Of a DNA stretch of 64,000 nt, positions 35,569-46,069 are shown one piece after another. A program made the translations under genes and the position numbers. Source of the stretch: Deroplatys truncata (lineage: Eukaryota > Arthropoda > Insecta > Mantodea > Mantidae); contig CM060990.1 in the NCBI GenBank assembly GCA_030765065.1, positions 282,685,341-282,749,340 on the forward strand, written 5' to 3'. The notes beneath the pieces are model-generated. The model searched no databases. It saw only the letters and a list, made by a program, of their open reading frames with translations, and was not told where the DNA came from. The stretch's first letter is position 1, and the number at the start of each line of letters is the position of its first letter.

Positions 35569-37376
35569 GGGTCGCTTGCAAAAACGAGGTTTAGACAAAG
35601 TTTAGCGCTAGACGTTGTTTAACTCATTGCAAAAACAATGTTTAGTGCTAAAGAGTGTCTAAATCACGTCCATGTTTAGACAGCGCGTAACAGGGGGTTT
35701 AGACAGTGTTTAACCTTAAACGCCACTATTATTTCCCACGAGGTACAAAGCGAGAGCATAAAAACAAGACGGCGATTCTTTGATATCGCTGGATGATTTG
35801 AAGCAGTTTTACACCCAGAAAGAAAAAGAAGGGTGAAATTACCGTGAAGTGTGTTCAGAGTCCGTTCTGATCCCTTAGAGCGCTATACCGAAAGGGAATT
35901 CAAGGCAAGGTTTAAGTTATAAATCCCGATGCATATTTGATTAACGAAGTGGTCTTATAGCTAGTACCTCCTATTTGACACTTGATACTTGACTCAAGTT
36001 AAATTAATGATTGTGCCTCTCGCACGCTGTTTCATTCTTCCTGTGTGTTTTTAACAGTTGTATGAGAAAAATACGCTTTAACATGTGTTAAAATGGTTTA
36101 ACTTCCTCCGTTAACTTGACCAACACTCGGTGCATGTAGCTTATAATAATATATTACAGCACAATTTAGTAGGTATCCTTCCCGCCATTTTAATGCATAC
36201 AAATTGGCTTCTTATGGGTGCCGAATTTTAATAGGAAGAAGTGTGCTCAGGCTTTTTTATATAATAAGACAACATTTACCTAACCTCATCTTAATGTGAG
36301 TTTATGCAGTGAGAGCAAATCTAATGTGGAGGTTATTACGAAGTATAATTCATTTATTTATTCTACCGTTTAAACTAGTGGTTTGGATTAGAAAATATAT
36401 GCAGGCGTGATAATGCATTGCTGCACCTGTATGAAGCAAGCATATATTACATACTGCACACATGGTTCGTTCATTCATCCCTGGTGTTAGGATTGAAGTG
36501 AAACAATTGGGTACCTTGTATGATGAGCTTCAAAAATATTTCTTATGCACATCCATGAAATGCGTAGGCTTTATGTAGTGAACATTATTACCGAAAAGTA
36601 TTAGGAATATGCTGAAGAAATAACGCGTTAAATAATAAATTTGGCAATCCACAGATTTCCGTAGTGAATAGAGCTGAATGTATGGCAAAAGACAATGAAT
36701 CAAATGCTTAAGTTAGTGTGAGCATTGGCAAACAGAATGCTGAAGATCTACTATAGTTCAGCTAACTGGATGTGCTTACTAAGAAGCCTGATTTTTGTGC
36801 ATTTGCATTTTGGCACCACATAATCACATTCATATAGAATTTTCATGTTAAATAAAGCAACTGTTCCGGTAATTTGGAATATATTGTTTATATATTACAA
36901 ATTATTATGGCAACCAAATGTGTGCTTTGTCACTATAAATTACACTTTAAAATGTTTAAGTATGTGTTGTTATATTTTACATTTGTATTTTTAAAACGAG
37001 TACTGTTTTGGTAACCTTCTATCTCAAATTCTCTTAATATATCCAAAAGGCTTTCTCTTTCAGTAGTGCCGAAGTGCTCTACTCGTTTAACATTTTGCTT
37101 TCCGCGCCGCTGGTAGAAAAAAGACTGTCGAAATTCCCCAAAGATTTCTTCCGCTGCTTCCGGAAGCATATACGCCGCGTGGTGTCCAAATTCGAAAGCT
37201 TTAAACTGCTGTGCTGCCGCGTTCACTTTCGGGGTAGATGACACTTTAAAAGCTGCTTAGCTAAACACCGTGTAGACATAGATTTAGCAGTGCAAAGTTA
37301 GACAAGTTTTAGGCGATGTTTAACTGAGCAGTGTTTAAGTCCTTAAAAAGTTGCGCATCGTTTTTGAAAGCGGCCC
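35569..37376 (+). mobile_element. Harbinger-like DNA transposon nested in hAT copy 2
   Basis: Inverted termini of about 21 bp begin GGGTCGCTTGCAAAAACGA on the left and GGGCCGCTTTCAAAAACGA on the right (reverse complement), with 18 of 21 matching. A 3-bp ATC flank on both sides fits the short PIF/Harbinger target duplication, though the usual TWA is absent. Removing the 1,808-bp element rejoins the hAT frame. Subterminal regions carry repeated GTTTAGAC and GTTTAAC words at both ends. A short block SDPLERYTEREFKARFKL near 35870-35925 matches the N-terminus of Harbinger transposases; the rest of the transposase is absent. Confidence 0.75.
36933..37244 (-). CDS. Small ORF within Harbinger-like element
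   Basis: A 103-residue frame whose first half reads MSSTPKVNAAAQQFKAFEFG and whose middle holds a Glu-rich segment near REFEIEGYQ. I do not recognise it. Its position inside the element, opposite the transposase scrap, would fit the second (DNA-binding) gene of a Harbinger element, but no Myb/SANT motif is clear. Confidence 0.35.
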   Translation of the reverse strand: MSSTPKVNAAAQQFKAFEFGHHAAYMLPEAAEEIFGEFRQSFFYQRRGKQNVKRVEHFGTTERESLLDILREFEIEGYQNSTRFKNTNVKYNNTYLNILKCNL

Positions 37377-38892
37377 ATCATTTTTAATTATTTACGTTCG
37401 TTGCGTCTACAGTGGCACACCATACAACTACATTTATGATGTCGTAGAGTTGAATTCATTAATAGGGTAAGCAGTTGCCGATAGTATTTTATCCTGTTTG
37501 GTTAGTAATGGAATCCTGAAGATTTTTTTTCTCATCAGTTGATAGGGTTTGCTTCAGATGGAGCTGCAAACCTGCAAGGAATTTATGAAGGAGCAGCTAC
37601 GTACATTCATGATGAATATAACCCTAATATTGTAAGTATTAACTGTTTGAATCATAAACTGGAGCTTGCTATTCATGATGTAATAGATACAATGTCGGTT
37701 CCACTACATTTCAAGTCTTTCATGGACTCCCTGTATTTACATTTTTCTGGCAGCCCAAAAATCCAACGCGAGTTGACAGAAATCGCCATGGCATTGGGGC
37801 TTGAATTTAAAAGAATAGGAATTATATTTGATATTCGCTGGGTAGCATCTTCATGCAAAATCGTGACAGCTGTAATGCCAAGTTACAGTTCTCTGATCCA
37901 GTATTTCACAAAGCGAGAAAATAATCCCTCAGTGCCCCCACGAAGCAGAGCAGATTTTCGAGGATTCTTCAGGAAAATGTGTTCGTTGAACTTTGTCATG
38001 GCGTTAGTACTATTTAGGGATATTCTGGAAACAATAAAATCACTTTCCTTGTACCTACAGTCTAGAAAATCTGATGGTGTAATGCTATTTCGGAAATAAA
38101 ATTGTGTATTGGTGCATTAGCTGCAATGAAGGACATGCCTGGTGTAGATTTTCAAGCTGTTCCAGTCGAATATTGAGCTATAAAACATTCAAGGGTCATG
38201 CTATATTCGAAACTTCAGACAGAATGATTGAATCGTTCACAATTTTCAAGCATTAACTTCTTCAAGGATTAATGGACAACATAACCGCAAGATTTTTCAT
38301 TGCTAATTCGTTATTGAAAGAGTGTGAAGTTTTAAATAAAATGTAGTGGCCACAGAAAGAAAACAAGTTGATGTTATTTGGTGATGAATAAATCGAATCC
38401 TTGTGTAAAACTGTAAAATTGGTGCTTTTGAACGGTGATTATTGTTGTAAAAACCATTAAGGAATTTCGCCAGTTCAAGCAAATGAAAAACGAAGATTTT
38501 ATTGGTGAAAATTTAGGGAACTGATGCAAAGGATACAAATAATACCAGTATCTTCCGCAGAGCGTGAAAGCGGGTTTAGTGTAATGAATAATACTCTCAC
38601 TAAGCTCCAGAATCGAATGCAAACAAAAACATTGGCTTCTGTTATGTTTGTGATTTTAATGGACCGTGTTTAAATGACTCTCCTGCCAAATGACTTGCAA
38701 CATGAGTGGATAAGAGCCGGGATTATTCCGCAAAGACGCCACGCATATGACAGAGTCTACAGAAATTTCGTCACATCAAAGAAAAATATTTATGTAAGTT
38801 TGGTCAGTGGATTGTTCTTAATATTTACGTCTAGTAGAATAGATACTTCTTCATTGCTCTTAGGTCCTATGTATCGGTCTGAATGATACTAT

Positions 38893-39012
<120 letters not shown>

Positions 39013-39148
39013 GTTTTATGTGTATAACACACCAATCAATACTGCTACTACTGGTACTACTAGTATTACTGGTATAAGTATAACACAAATGGTGATTCTT
39101 AAGTTTCCCTTCCACGTCAGAATGTCTGATTCGAAGAGTGTGCGTAGG

Positions 39149-41180
39149 ACACATTTTTTCTTGGCATGCCTGTCGAGTTCATAATTTTTTAACTAGTTTT
39201 AGTTGCAGTCGCAGTACATGTGTACGAAGATTTCGATATCCCATGTTATGTGGTTGGAAAGTCACTGCACTTTAATAAGGCTGTTGGATGTGCTGTATGA
39301 AATGTGGTTTCAAAGAATGTTCGATTTCCAGTTACCTTCTGAAGCGCATCGTATCTCTATGTGCTCTGAGAAATTAATGTTTAACAACATGTCAGGGTTA
39401 ACAGCATGCGTGAAATGCAAGTACTGCTTGTACACCAAGATCTCATTCTGCCCTTCCATATCTTCTTTCTTATTGTGATGCAAGGTGTCCAGCGCGTTCC
39501 ATTCTTCCATGTTGAGCGATATGGATCACCATTGTGAGCTGTTGAGATCCATCATTAACGTTCGGAACAGATTCTTGAAGATTGCCGTCAAGCTAGCATT
39601 TCTGTAGAGGGCGCTGGGTGTCGCATATGCAACGGCGAATGATTGGTATTGCATACACGGGTTTTTGCTGCTCTCGAACTGAGGACTACTCCACGGTGCC
39701 GGCCGCTCTTGGTGATGGTGATTACCAGTTAATGTGGCGGTAGAGACGAAAGCCTCACTCATACAACTTGTTTTGCGGGCTGTTGAAGAATTAAATGCAC
39801 TACGGAGTCTCCACATTGGGCTGCTGTGCGGCCACATAAGGGAACGTGTACGTTCAAGGGCGGGCGTACTACGTTGTGCCGTATGAATTTTGGGCTATTT
39901 GGTTATCGTATGGGTTATATTGCTGCTAGGCATTGGTGGTGACATCAGGCTGCTTCTCGTTTTTGCAGGGCGGCTGTTGAGTATTGGATGGTGCGATGCA
40001 CCGTGGTGAATGAAACCTATGCTTCTTCTTTACAGGCATTCCCATGACACTGAATCAATGACAAACATGGTGAGGCATATGAGGCGAAAAATAGTTATTC
40101 AAAGCGCTAACCTATGTGCAAATAATTTACCTATGCTGCATGTTGGTGCACTCAGGCATCACGATTTACTTTTGCCACACCACTGGGCTGCACAATCTAT
40201 ATATGTAGGAGCATTTCTGAAGGCGCATAGTATAGAAGCAACGAATAACACAAAATACCGGAAAGTTGACCCCATGAGAAGCAGAAAAAATTATTGTTGG
40301 GTACTTACCGGCAATGATTGCCACGTTTGATGAGGTGGTCAGCAGTGCGCGAGACATACATCTTTGTAGGTGCTCAAATTGGCAATCGTTATACTTGTAA
40401 TGAATGGCGCCAAATTTAAGACTTCTTTTGAACAAACCGGAACAGTGGTGAGATAATCCGTGACGTAATGTCCCCAGGTGCGCTCTCGTAGCCCTGCAGA
40501 CTTTTCACATTGTTGGACCGTGCCAAAGGTTCGATGTAAATATTTTAGAAAATGAGGCAAAAGTGGGCCTATAACGTAACTCAAAAGTATTCACCCTGTC
40601 CGTCCTTGCCAATAAAGATGCAGACCCAATGCGTACCCTGTTTTGGTCTATGTCGGTTTTGGGAGGGGGCTGAGCTAACAAGGGATGTTTCAACCAGTCC
40701 ATGTAGAAACATACCTTTAAATTTCGCTAATTGGTTAACCTAAGGCATGTTAAACCAATGCCTAAATATTGTCTGCTGAAGCTCAATTAAAACTAAAATT
40801 TCAAGTTGAATTTGAGAAATCTTGGGAACTTAGTAGCCTTGTTGCTTGCGTTATATGACGCACAGAGTAGATGGAAAGGGTAGCGTGCTATTGGATTACG
40901 TCACTGCCACTTGGAATCCAGTCAGTTATATCCGGTGCTTCTTCCTTTCAACGGGAAGTGTTGGTGCCTTAAGACAAAACAAACTATGTAATTGTGATCT
41001 ATAGCAGAGTTATACCCACAAATGTACTCTTACATGTGATCATCTAATTTCGCGAATAGTGTAATATTTTCTGAACTAGTCATTGAAGTACGCAGGAGAA
41101 ACAAATAGCAGAACATATAGTAAAACGTTTATAAGCCCGTTATTTAGGGGCAAGTCACTCTACAGAAGTGACTTTGGACA
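39149..41180. other. Unassigned DNA
   Basis: No gene family recognised. The minus-strand open frame 39837-39526 and others near 40000-40700 have no motif I can name; part may belong to unrecognised repeats. Confidence 0.35.
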
Positions 41181-41186
41181 TACAAG

Positions 41187-42665
41187 ATGATTGTGAACAG
41201 TCTCGAGGCAAAGAAAGCAACACCGATGCCTCATCTACAGACTCCGACATGCAGATTTCATTCTACCCCGGCAGAAACCGAATTTTTAATTATCAAAGTA
41301 AATCACAGTCATCTATGTGCTAAGTCCACCGAAACAAGAAAAAGTGTATGTAAGTCCAAGTTACAAAACGCAATACTGCAGTGCAATACTGGCTTAAGGA
41401 AAGCGATAAAAAAGATTAACAGTGGCAACAGTCGGAAGAAGGTTTCGAGCAGTCAGATAAGAACGGAGGTTTATTTTTGGAAATCACAACCGGAAGTTCT
41501 AAAACAAAATTCCATTGAATTATAAAAGACAATGTATGAGAAATTATTTTCACGCTTTCTGAACACAAGAAAAAATGAACAAAGTGCATTTAATGAAGAA
41601 TTAAAGCTATGGTCTCTAAATATTTCAAAGGAAGTGCTAATCGGAGGTAGAGTTGAAGTTTCTAGGTCATAGATTCATAAGTTAAAAGTACACAAAATCA
41701 GAGCAGGAAAATCACAAAATTTGTTTCCCGTTCCCATGCTAAAATGCCAAAATTCAAAACTAAGCAGGTAATTTTTGAATGTAACAAAAACTAGGCTTAT
41801 TGAGTACTCGCCTTCTGATATTTACAATACAGACCAGAGCGGTTTCAAAAACTAAACGAGAACAACACGTACATTGTCCTTTGTGGAGGAAAAACAGATG
41901 AAAATGTGACACAATCTCTTAGCGCTTTCATCCGCTCCTATATAATCATGCCTACCATAATTATCGAAGGAGTTCTGTTTCCTTAATTATTCATTGTTCT
42001 TCAAGAACCGACAGGAAATTTTGATCAATAGTTACTGAAAGAATGCTTAAGGCTGAAAACATAATTGTGAAAGCTTCAAAATCAGGAAAAATGGCGAAAA
42101 AGGAGCTATAAGGGTGGTATGAAGAAGCATTTTTCCATACACTGGAAATACGCTTGCTCTGGTATTAGATTCTTGGACTGTCTACGAAGTTCCTGACTCT
42201 TTAACAAGTATCGCTCCTGGAAAAATAATCGAACTTTTCCAGACATATGCCGGAACTACAGACGGGCTTCAACCATTGGATATGTGGCTTCTCCGTCAGT
42301 GAAAATTGTTGTACTGCCGCTTATCAGAACTTTGATCTGCAAGTGATGACATAATTTTGAAATTTTTCAGAGAAATTATATTTTAAAGCCACAAACGTTC
42401 ATAAACGTTCAGTCTTTATTCCCAACTTTTCACAGTATGGTAAAATATTCATGGTTTGCTACAAACTACATCTCAGAGCGACCCTGGAGTTCCTGACACC
42501 GAAACAGTTTTGCCTGGGTCATAGAAACAAGACATGTGAGGAGAGTGACTTCGAGTTATATTCATTAGTTTGGTACGTATGGTGTAAAATACACTCATGT
42601 TGCAGTCACTGTATTGAGCGTAGTCACCTGTGTTACATGTTCACAGAGGAAATAAATAATAACTC
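41187..42665 (+). pseudogene. pogo/Tigger-like (DDE_1) transposase pseudogene
   Basis: An N-terminal frame (41187-41525) leads into broken blocks. IYNTDQSGFKN near 41820 carries the first Asp, KSGKMAKKEL-like sequence follows near 42085, ALVLDSWTVYEVPDS near 42158 has the second Asp, and GLQPLDMWLLRQ near 42268 the third. The C-terminus keeps a Cys/His segment (CKIHSCCSHCIERSHLCYMF, near 42585-42645), as in arthropod pogo-type relatives with a terminal metal-binding motif. Stops and indels are numerous and no TIRs were found. Confidence 0.7.
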
Positions 42666-42937
42666 TCTGTGCATTAAATGTCCTTCACTTTCCAACTAAT
42701 GAGAAAACGGGAAGACAAACTGTGTATCAAACACTATCAGTGAGCTTGTATTCGAGTCATAGGCGTGGAGGGGTTAGAATACAGTGTCAGTCTGCCGGTC
42801 GGTCAGAGGGCTATTCTACAGCACGTACCATAAACTCACAATGCATTTCATCAACACATTACAAGTCAATTTAAACTATCTTCCCGTTTTTCTCAGCAGG
42901 TAAGGTTTTGCTTTTTTATTTATGTCTGATAGATGTA
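42666..42937. other. Unassigned DNA left of the Polinton
   Basis: No gene. The Polinton left terminus should be near here, but no inverted partner of any part of this stretch was found at 54.0-54.4 kb. Confidence 0.3.
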
Positions 42938-44564
42938 TCAGTGTAGACAGCTGGATAGAAACTGGTGCATCTGAAAAATGGTCATGATACCAAAATGTAT
43001 CTGTTGACATCGAGGGATGCTATGTATTTCCACTAAAACCAGAAGAAAACCCGGTTCTGCGAGTTGTTCGGTAGAATCTATGCTTGTAGACATCTTGCTT
43101 TGTAGCCAAGAGATGTAGGTTTTGTTGGAGCACATGTCTGCAGTGAAATCAAAGGCCGTCACATGCGGATATTGCTGTCTAGAATTTGAGTGATGGTCTT
43201 TGAAATGAATTCCGAGGTCATTCTGCAGGGACTGAAAGCATCGCATGAAAATACCATTGTCAAAATTGGACCATTGAAACGAATTCATGTCAAAGTGTTG
43301 CAAATGATACGCTTTTTGGTGTAGTTGTCGCCGCTGTACACCCTGTCTGCAACAATGGCGACACTTACGCTTCTGAAAATTAATTGTCCTTTTAAAATAT
43401 CGTTAAACGTCGGTTTGCTGGCTTCCTTGAGAATGAAGAGAGCATGAAAGCTAACGTTTTTGAGTTGGTCTTTGGCCTTACTCTTTGCTAAGACCGTCTG
43501 ATGGACACTTTTGATGGTGGACGACGGCGTTAATGCCTTAGGTGCTGAGTAGCGGTTTGAATTTCCGATGTCTGAAACTTTGTATTCGGTAAACGGATGA
43601 AATTGGGTAGAGGAAGGAGTTTATAATTTTTACGGTGAGGCTGTCATTGAAGACAAGCGTTTCCTACCTAAATTGTGCGCGGACAGACACCTCATGAGCT
43701 GTATCACTTTTCCTGCTTAGGTGTATCCATGACACCAGATAAAATGCTAATTGGTGCCTAAATCTTCATTCCATGGTCTGGTGGTACCATGCTGGCCTTT
43801 GGTTCCCGAGGTCGCAAGTTCAAACCCGGCGGAGAGCGATGGATTTTTTTCGGGCGTACAATCCTTAACATGGATTCCTTCGAAACGGAAGTAAAGCCGG
43901 TGATCTCTTGTCATGGATTTACGGCACGTAAAAGAACCTCAAGTCCAATGAAGTGGCATCTGTGGAAAATTTCAGGTCTTTCACGCCCAGTATATAATGG
44001 GACGCTAGGAACTACAGCAGCATTTAAAGAGCGTTCATTAATAAGACTGAATTTAATTTTAATTTAATGTTGCCTGCCGAATTCCTTTTCCAAAGAGAGG
44101 AGACTAATCAGGTGCTCATAGCATCTTCGGAGTAGCTGAGCAAAGTTTCGATGTACATACGTCCTGCAAAGGCAGCCGGGCTGTATCATGTAAGCGATGA
44201 CGTGATTGAGGGATACTTCTACTTCCTGAGACAAGGAATTTACTTCGTTGTTGACAAAGGCGACGTTACCTTCGTCTTTGGCTGTTTTTCTTTCTGATCC
44301 ACAAACTTCACGAAGAGCGCAAGCGCCACGCAGGTAATGCCTTTAAGTTTTAAGATCATAACTATTAATACTTTAGTTCACAAATTTAGCATAAAAATAA
44401 TAATCGCCCTCATTTTGGGAATAATGGAAGACAAATTTTAATAGTGTTGAGTTGCGTGTTTAGGGAAATGCCTTGGTACACTTACACGTTCATCTTAACG
44501 GGAAGGTCCCTGAAGAGCCGGAGCTCGGAGCTCATCTAAATGGCTGCTTGAACCATTGTGAGAA
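42938..44564 (-). pseudogene. Polinton major capsid protein (double jelly-roll type) pseudogene
   Basis: The C-terminal part is best preserved. It reads NGIFMRCFQSLQ, then GIHFKDHHSN, then TAFDFTADMCSNKTYISWLQ (43200-43100), which I recognise as the end of the Polinton major capsid protein. Upstream is a DIGNSNRYSAPKAL block near 43570-43520. The probable N-terminus near 44560 has SSELRLFRDLPVKMNV, similar to the SELDLF start of the family, with a stop just before it. A SINE at 43771-44068 interrupts the gene. It would have formed the icosahedral shell of a virus-like particle. Frameshifts and stops make it inactive. Confidence 0.7.
43771..44068 (+). mobile_element. tRNA-derived SINE, family 2, copy c (in Polinton capsid gene)
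   Basis: Head CCATGGTCTGGTGGTACCAT, B-box GCAAGTTCAAACCC, body TTTTTTCGGGCGTACAAT, GAAGTAAAGCCGGTGA, GGCACGTAAAAGAACCTC and CTTTCACGCCC, ending TTTAAAGAGCGTTCATTAAT. The family matches copies at 22036 and 31161. Confidence 0.85.
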
Positions 44565-44830
44565 AGCTTCCTCGACTACTACGTTTGGGCTTAGACTGTC
44601 GCTTTTATTTGTTTTGTTTTTGGTCGTTTTATTCTCTTGATGTGCCTCATTCCCGAACGTAGCATTCGGTTGAAGTTTTTGTCTACGTTGGTAGGTGCAT
44701 TTGTTGGTAATTTGAGTGTCGTTTTCTACAGATTCTCCTCCGCTTTTTAGACATGGAGGAAGATTTCCGAAAATGCCTCTTAGAGCGGAAAATAGTCCTC
44801 TTGTTTTTTGTATTGCCTATCATTGTAGAA
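44565..44830 (-). pseudogene. Polinton pVI-like minor capsid/core protein pseudogene
   Basis: A short minus-strand segment reads KTRGLFSALRGIFGNLPPCL, then KSGGES. This matches the glycine- and hydrophobic-rich GxxSxLxxLxxxxPxLKxGxK pattern of the Polinton minor capsid protein likened to adenovirus pVI. It sits between the penton-like and major capsid genes, where the family normally places it. Low complexity and short length limit certainty. Confidence 0.45.
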
Positions 44831-44899
44831 ATTATAATCTGGATGGTATAACGCACCGTCAGCCTGGTTGAGGTATTACTGAGTGACGGTGTGGGAATT

Positions 44900-45880
44900 C
44901 GTTAGTGCTGTTTGAGTCCAAAGGTAAGAACTAGAGGAGGGAAAGATCTGCCAGCCAATGGGAGAATATTATCAAAATCGTTCCTGAAAGCTATGTGAAC
45001 GTTCTTGAAATCCTTTTGCACCAGAAGCATCTGAGTAGGAAGGAAGGACTTTTCATCCATAATGTATGTGTAGCTGCTTTTCTCATATTGCAAAACACGA
45101 CACAATATATAACTTGCACAAAATTGTCTATAATTAGCGGACAATGAGACTGCAATAGATGAACGTATCGTAAGGAAATCCCATGTACGGACCTTTCGGG
45201 CATTTTGCGCTTTAGACAAGCACGACGTTAGTGTAGGATTCTCCAACCCTAGTATGTTGGCCATGATCGGAGTCTTATGTAAACTGAACGAGATGTAGCG
45301 TTTGGGCAGGCGGAGCAGTTTGAGCAGTACTTACTGACGTGTTTTCTTTCCTTCTGTTTACACCTGTTTGGGCTGCGGTAGATGCTGGGCAGGTTTTGGT
45401 TGTGCGCTTTGGGTTTAGGTTTTGGCTTAAGTGCATTGGCGCTCATGATTTTAATTTAGCTTGCAGTACCTAAGTATCCAAGCGACAAACTGTCATCTGC
45501 AAAGTATATGTATGTCGGATATGGATTCTGCATGCGTTACACTGGATTACACGCTTTCGGTCTGTATTTCATCATTATCCACAACGAAGTTTTCGTTATG
45601 TAGATTTTCGCTTACGAGTACAGTTATGTCCATGCCTATTGGATCATGCACAATGTGTTGGCGCATTGGCAGACTAAATTTGTATTGCGTGGAACGCTTG
45701 CTCATGGTGTATTTGCTTGATGTTCTACGTAACGTTGTAACATTTAATAGAGTACCTCACGTTATGCAGTGTCACGTTCCATCCTACCTGTAGCACTGCT
45801 CTCTCGGGCAAGATGTTTGAAAACATTGCCGTCGTGTTGTGTGTGAAATAGTATATGCAAGCATTTTTCATCAGGTTGAT
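44900..45880 (-). pseudogene. Polinton penton-like minor capsid protein pseudogene
   Basis: The N-terminal block, near 45860-45740, reads FTHNTTAMFSNILPERAVLQ then GWNVTLHNVRYSIKCYNV. This parallels the LPxRxxLxGxWEVxLxEIxYPxxWYNV start of the single-jelly-roll Polinton minor capsid protein. The C-terminal block, near 45050-44905, has DFKNVHIAFRNDFDNILPLA and ends VLTFGLKQH, parallel to the family's conserved RDDxGxxIPF ending. A TFIYCSLI block near 45160 lies between. Frame changes and stops separate the blocks. Confidence 0.6.
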
Positions 45881-46069
45881 GGAATATCCTTTGGTTTTAA
45901 TCCTATCGATTCAACAATCGAAGCCTGGACCGACGAGTTGAACTTAGAGGGATACGCTTTCCACTTGACCGGAAGCTCCTTGATGTGACTTCTGGCACGA
46001 TGTGGTCCATTTTAACGTTTCTGGGAGTGTGAACGTTTGCTACTCTCAACGAGACGTTGACGTGTGTAT

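Larger units (their letters stand above)
34796..38672 (+). pseudogene. hAT transposase pseudogene (copy 2), split by a Harbinger-like element
   Basis: The start is MDKFVTRKRKVTGSNGS (34796). Blocks follow for a TTF/BED-like zinc finger (LPWLSL, then VICLYCSE, near 35025-35075) and ILNERKKEVI (near 35230). The catalytic-domain start is FSVLVDESTNQANKS (near 35530-35568). After the insertion the gene resumes with IYVRCVYSG (near 37390), GFASDGAANLQG (near 37545), CLNHKLELAIHD (near 37650) and DIRWVASSC (near 37830). The hAT dimerisation block is SSAERESGFSVMNNT and TKTLASVMFVILM near 38550-38660. Stops and frame changes occur near 34940, 35160, 35570 and 38100. Confidence 0.85.
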
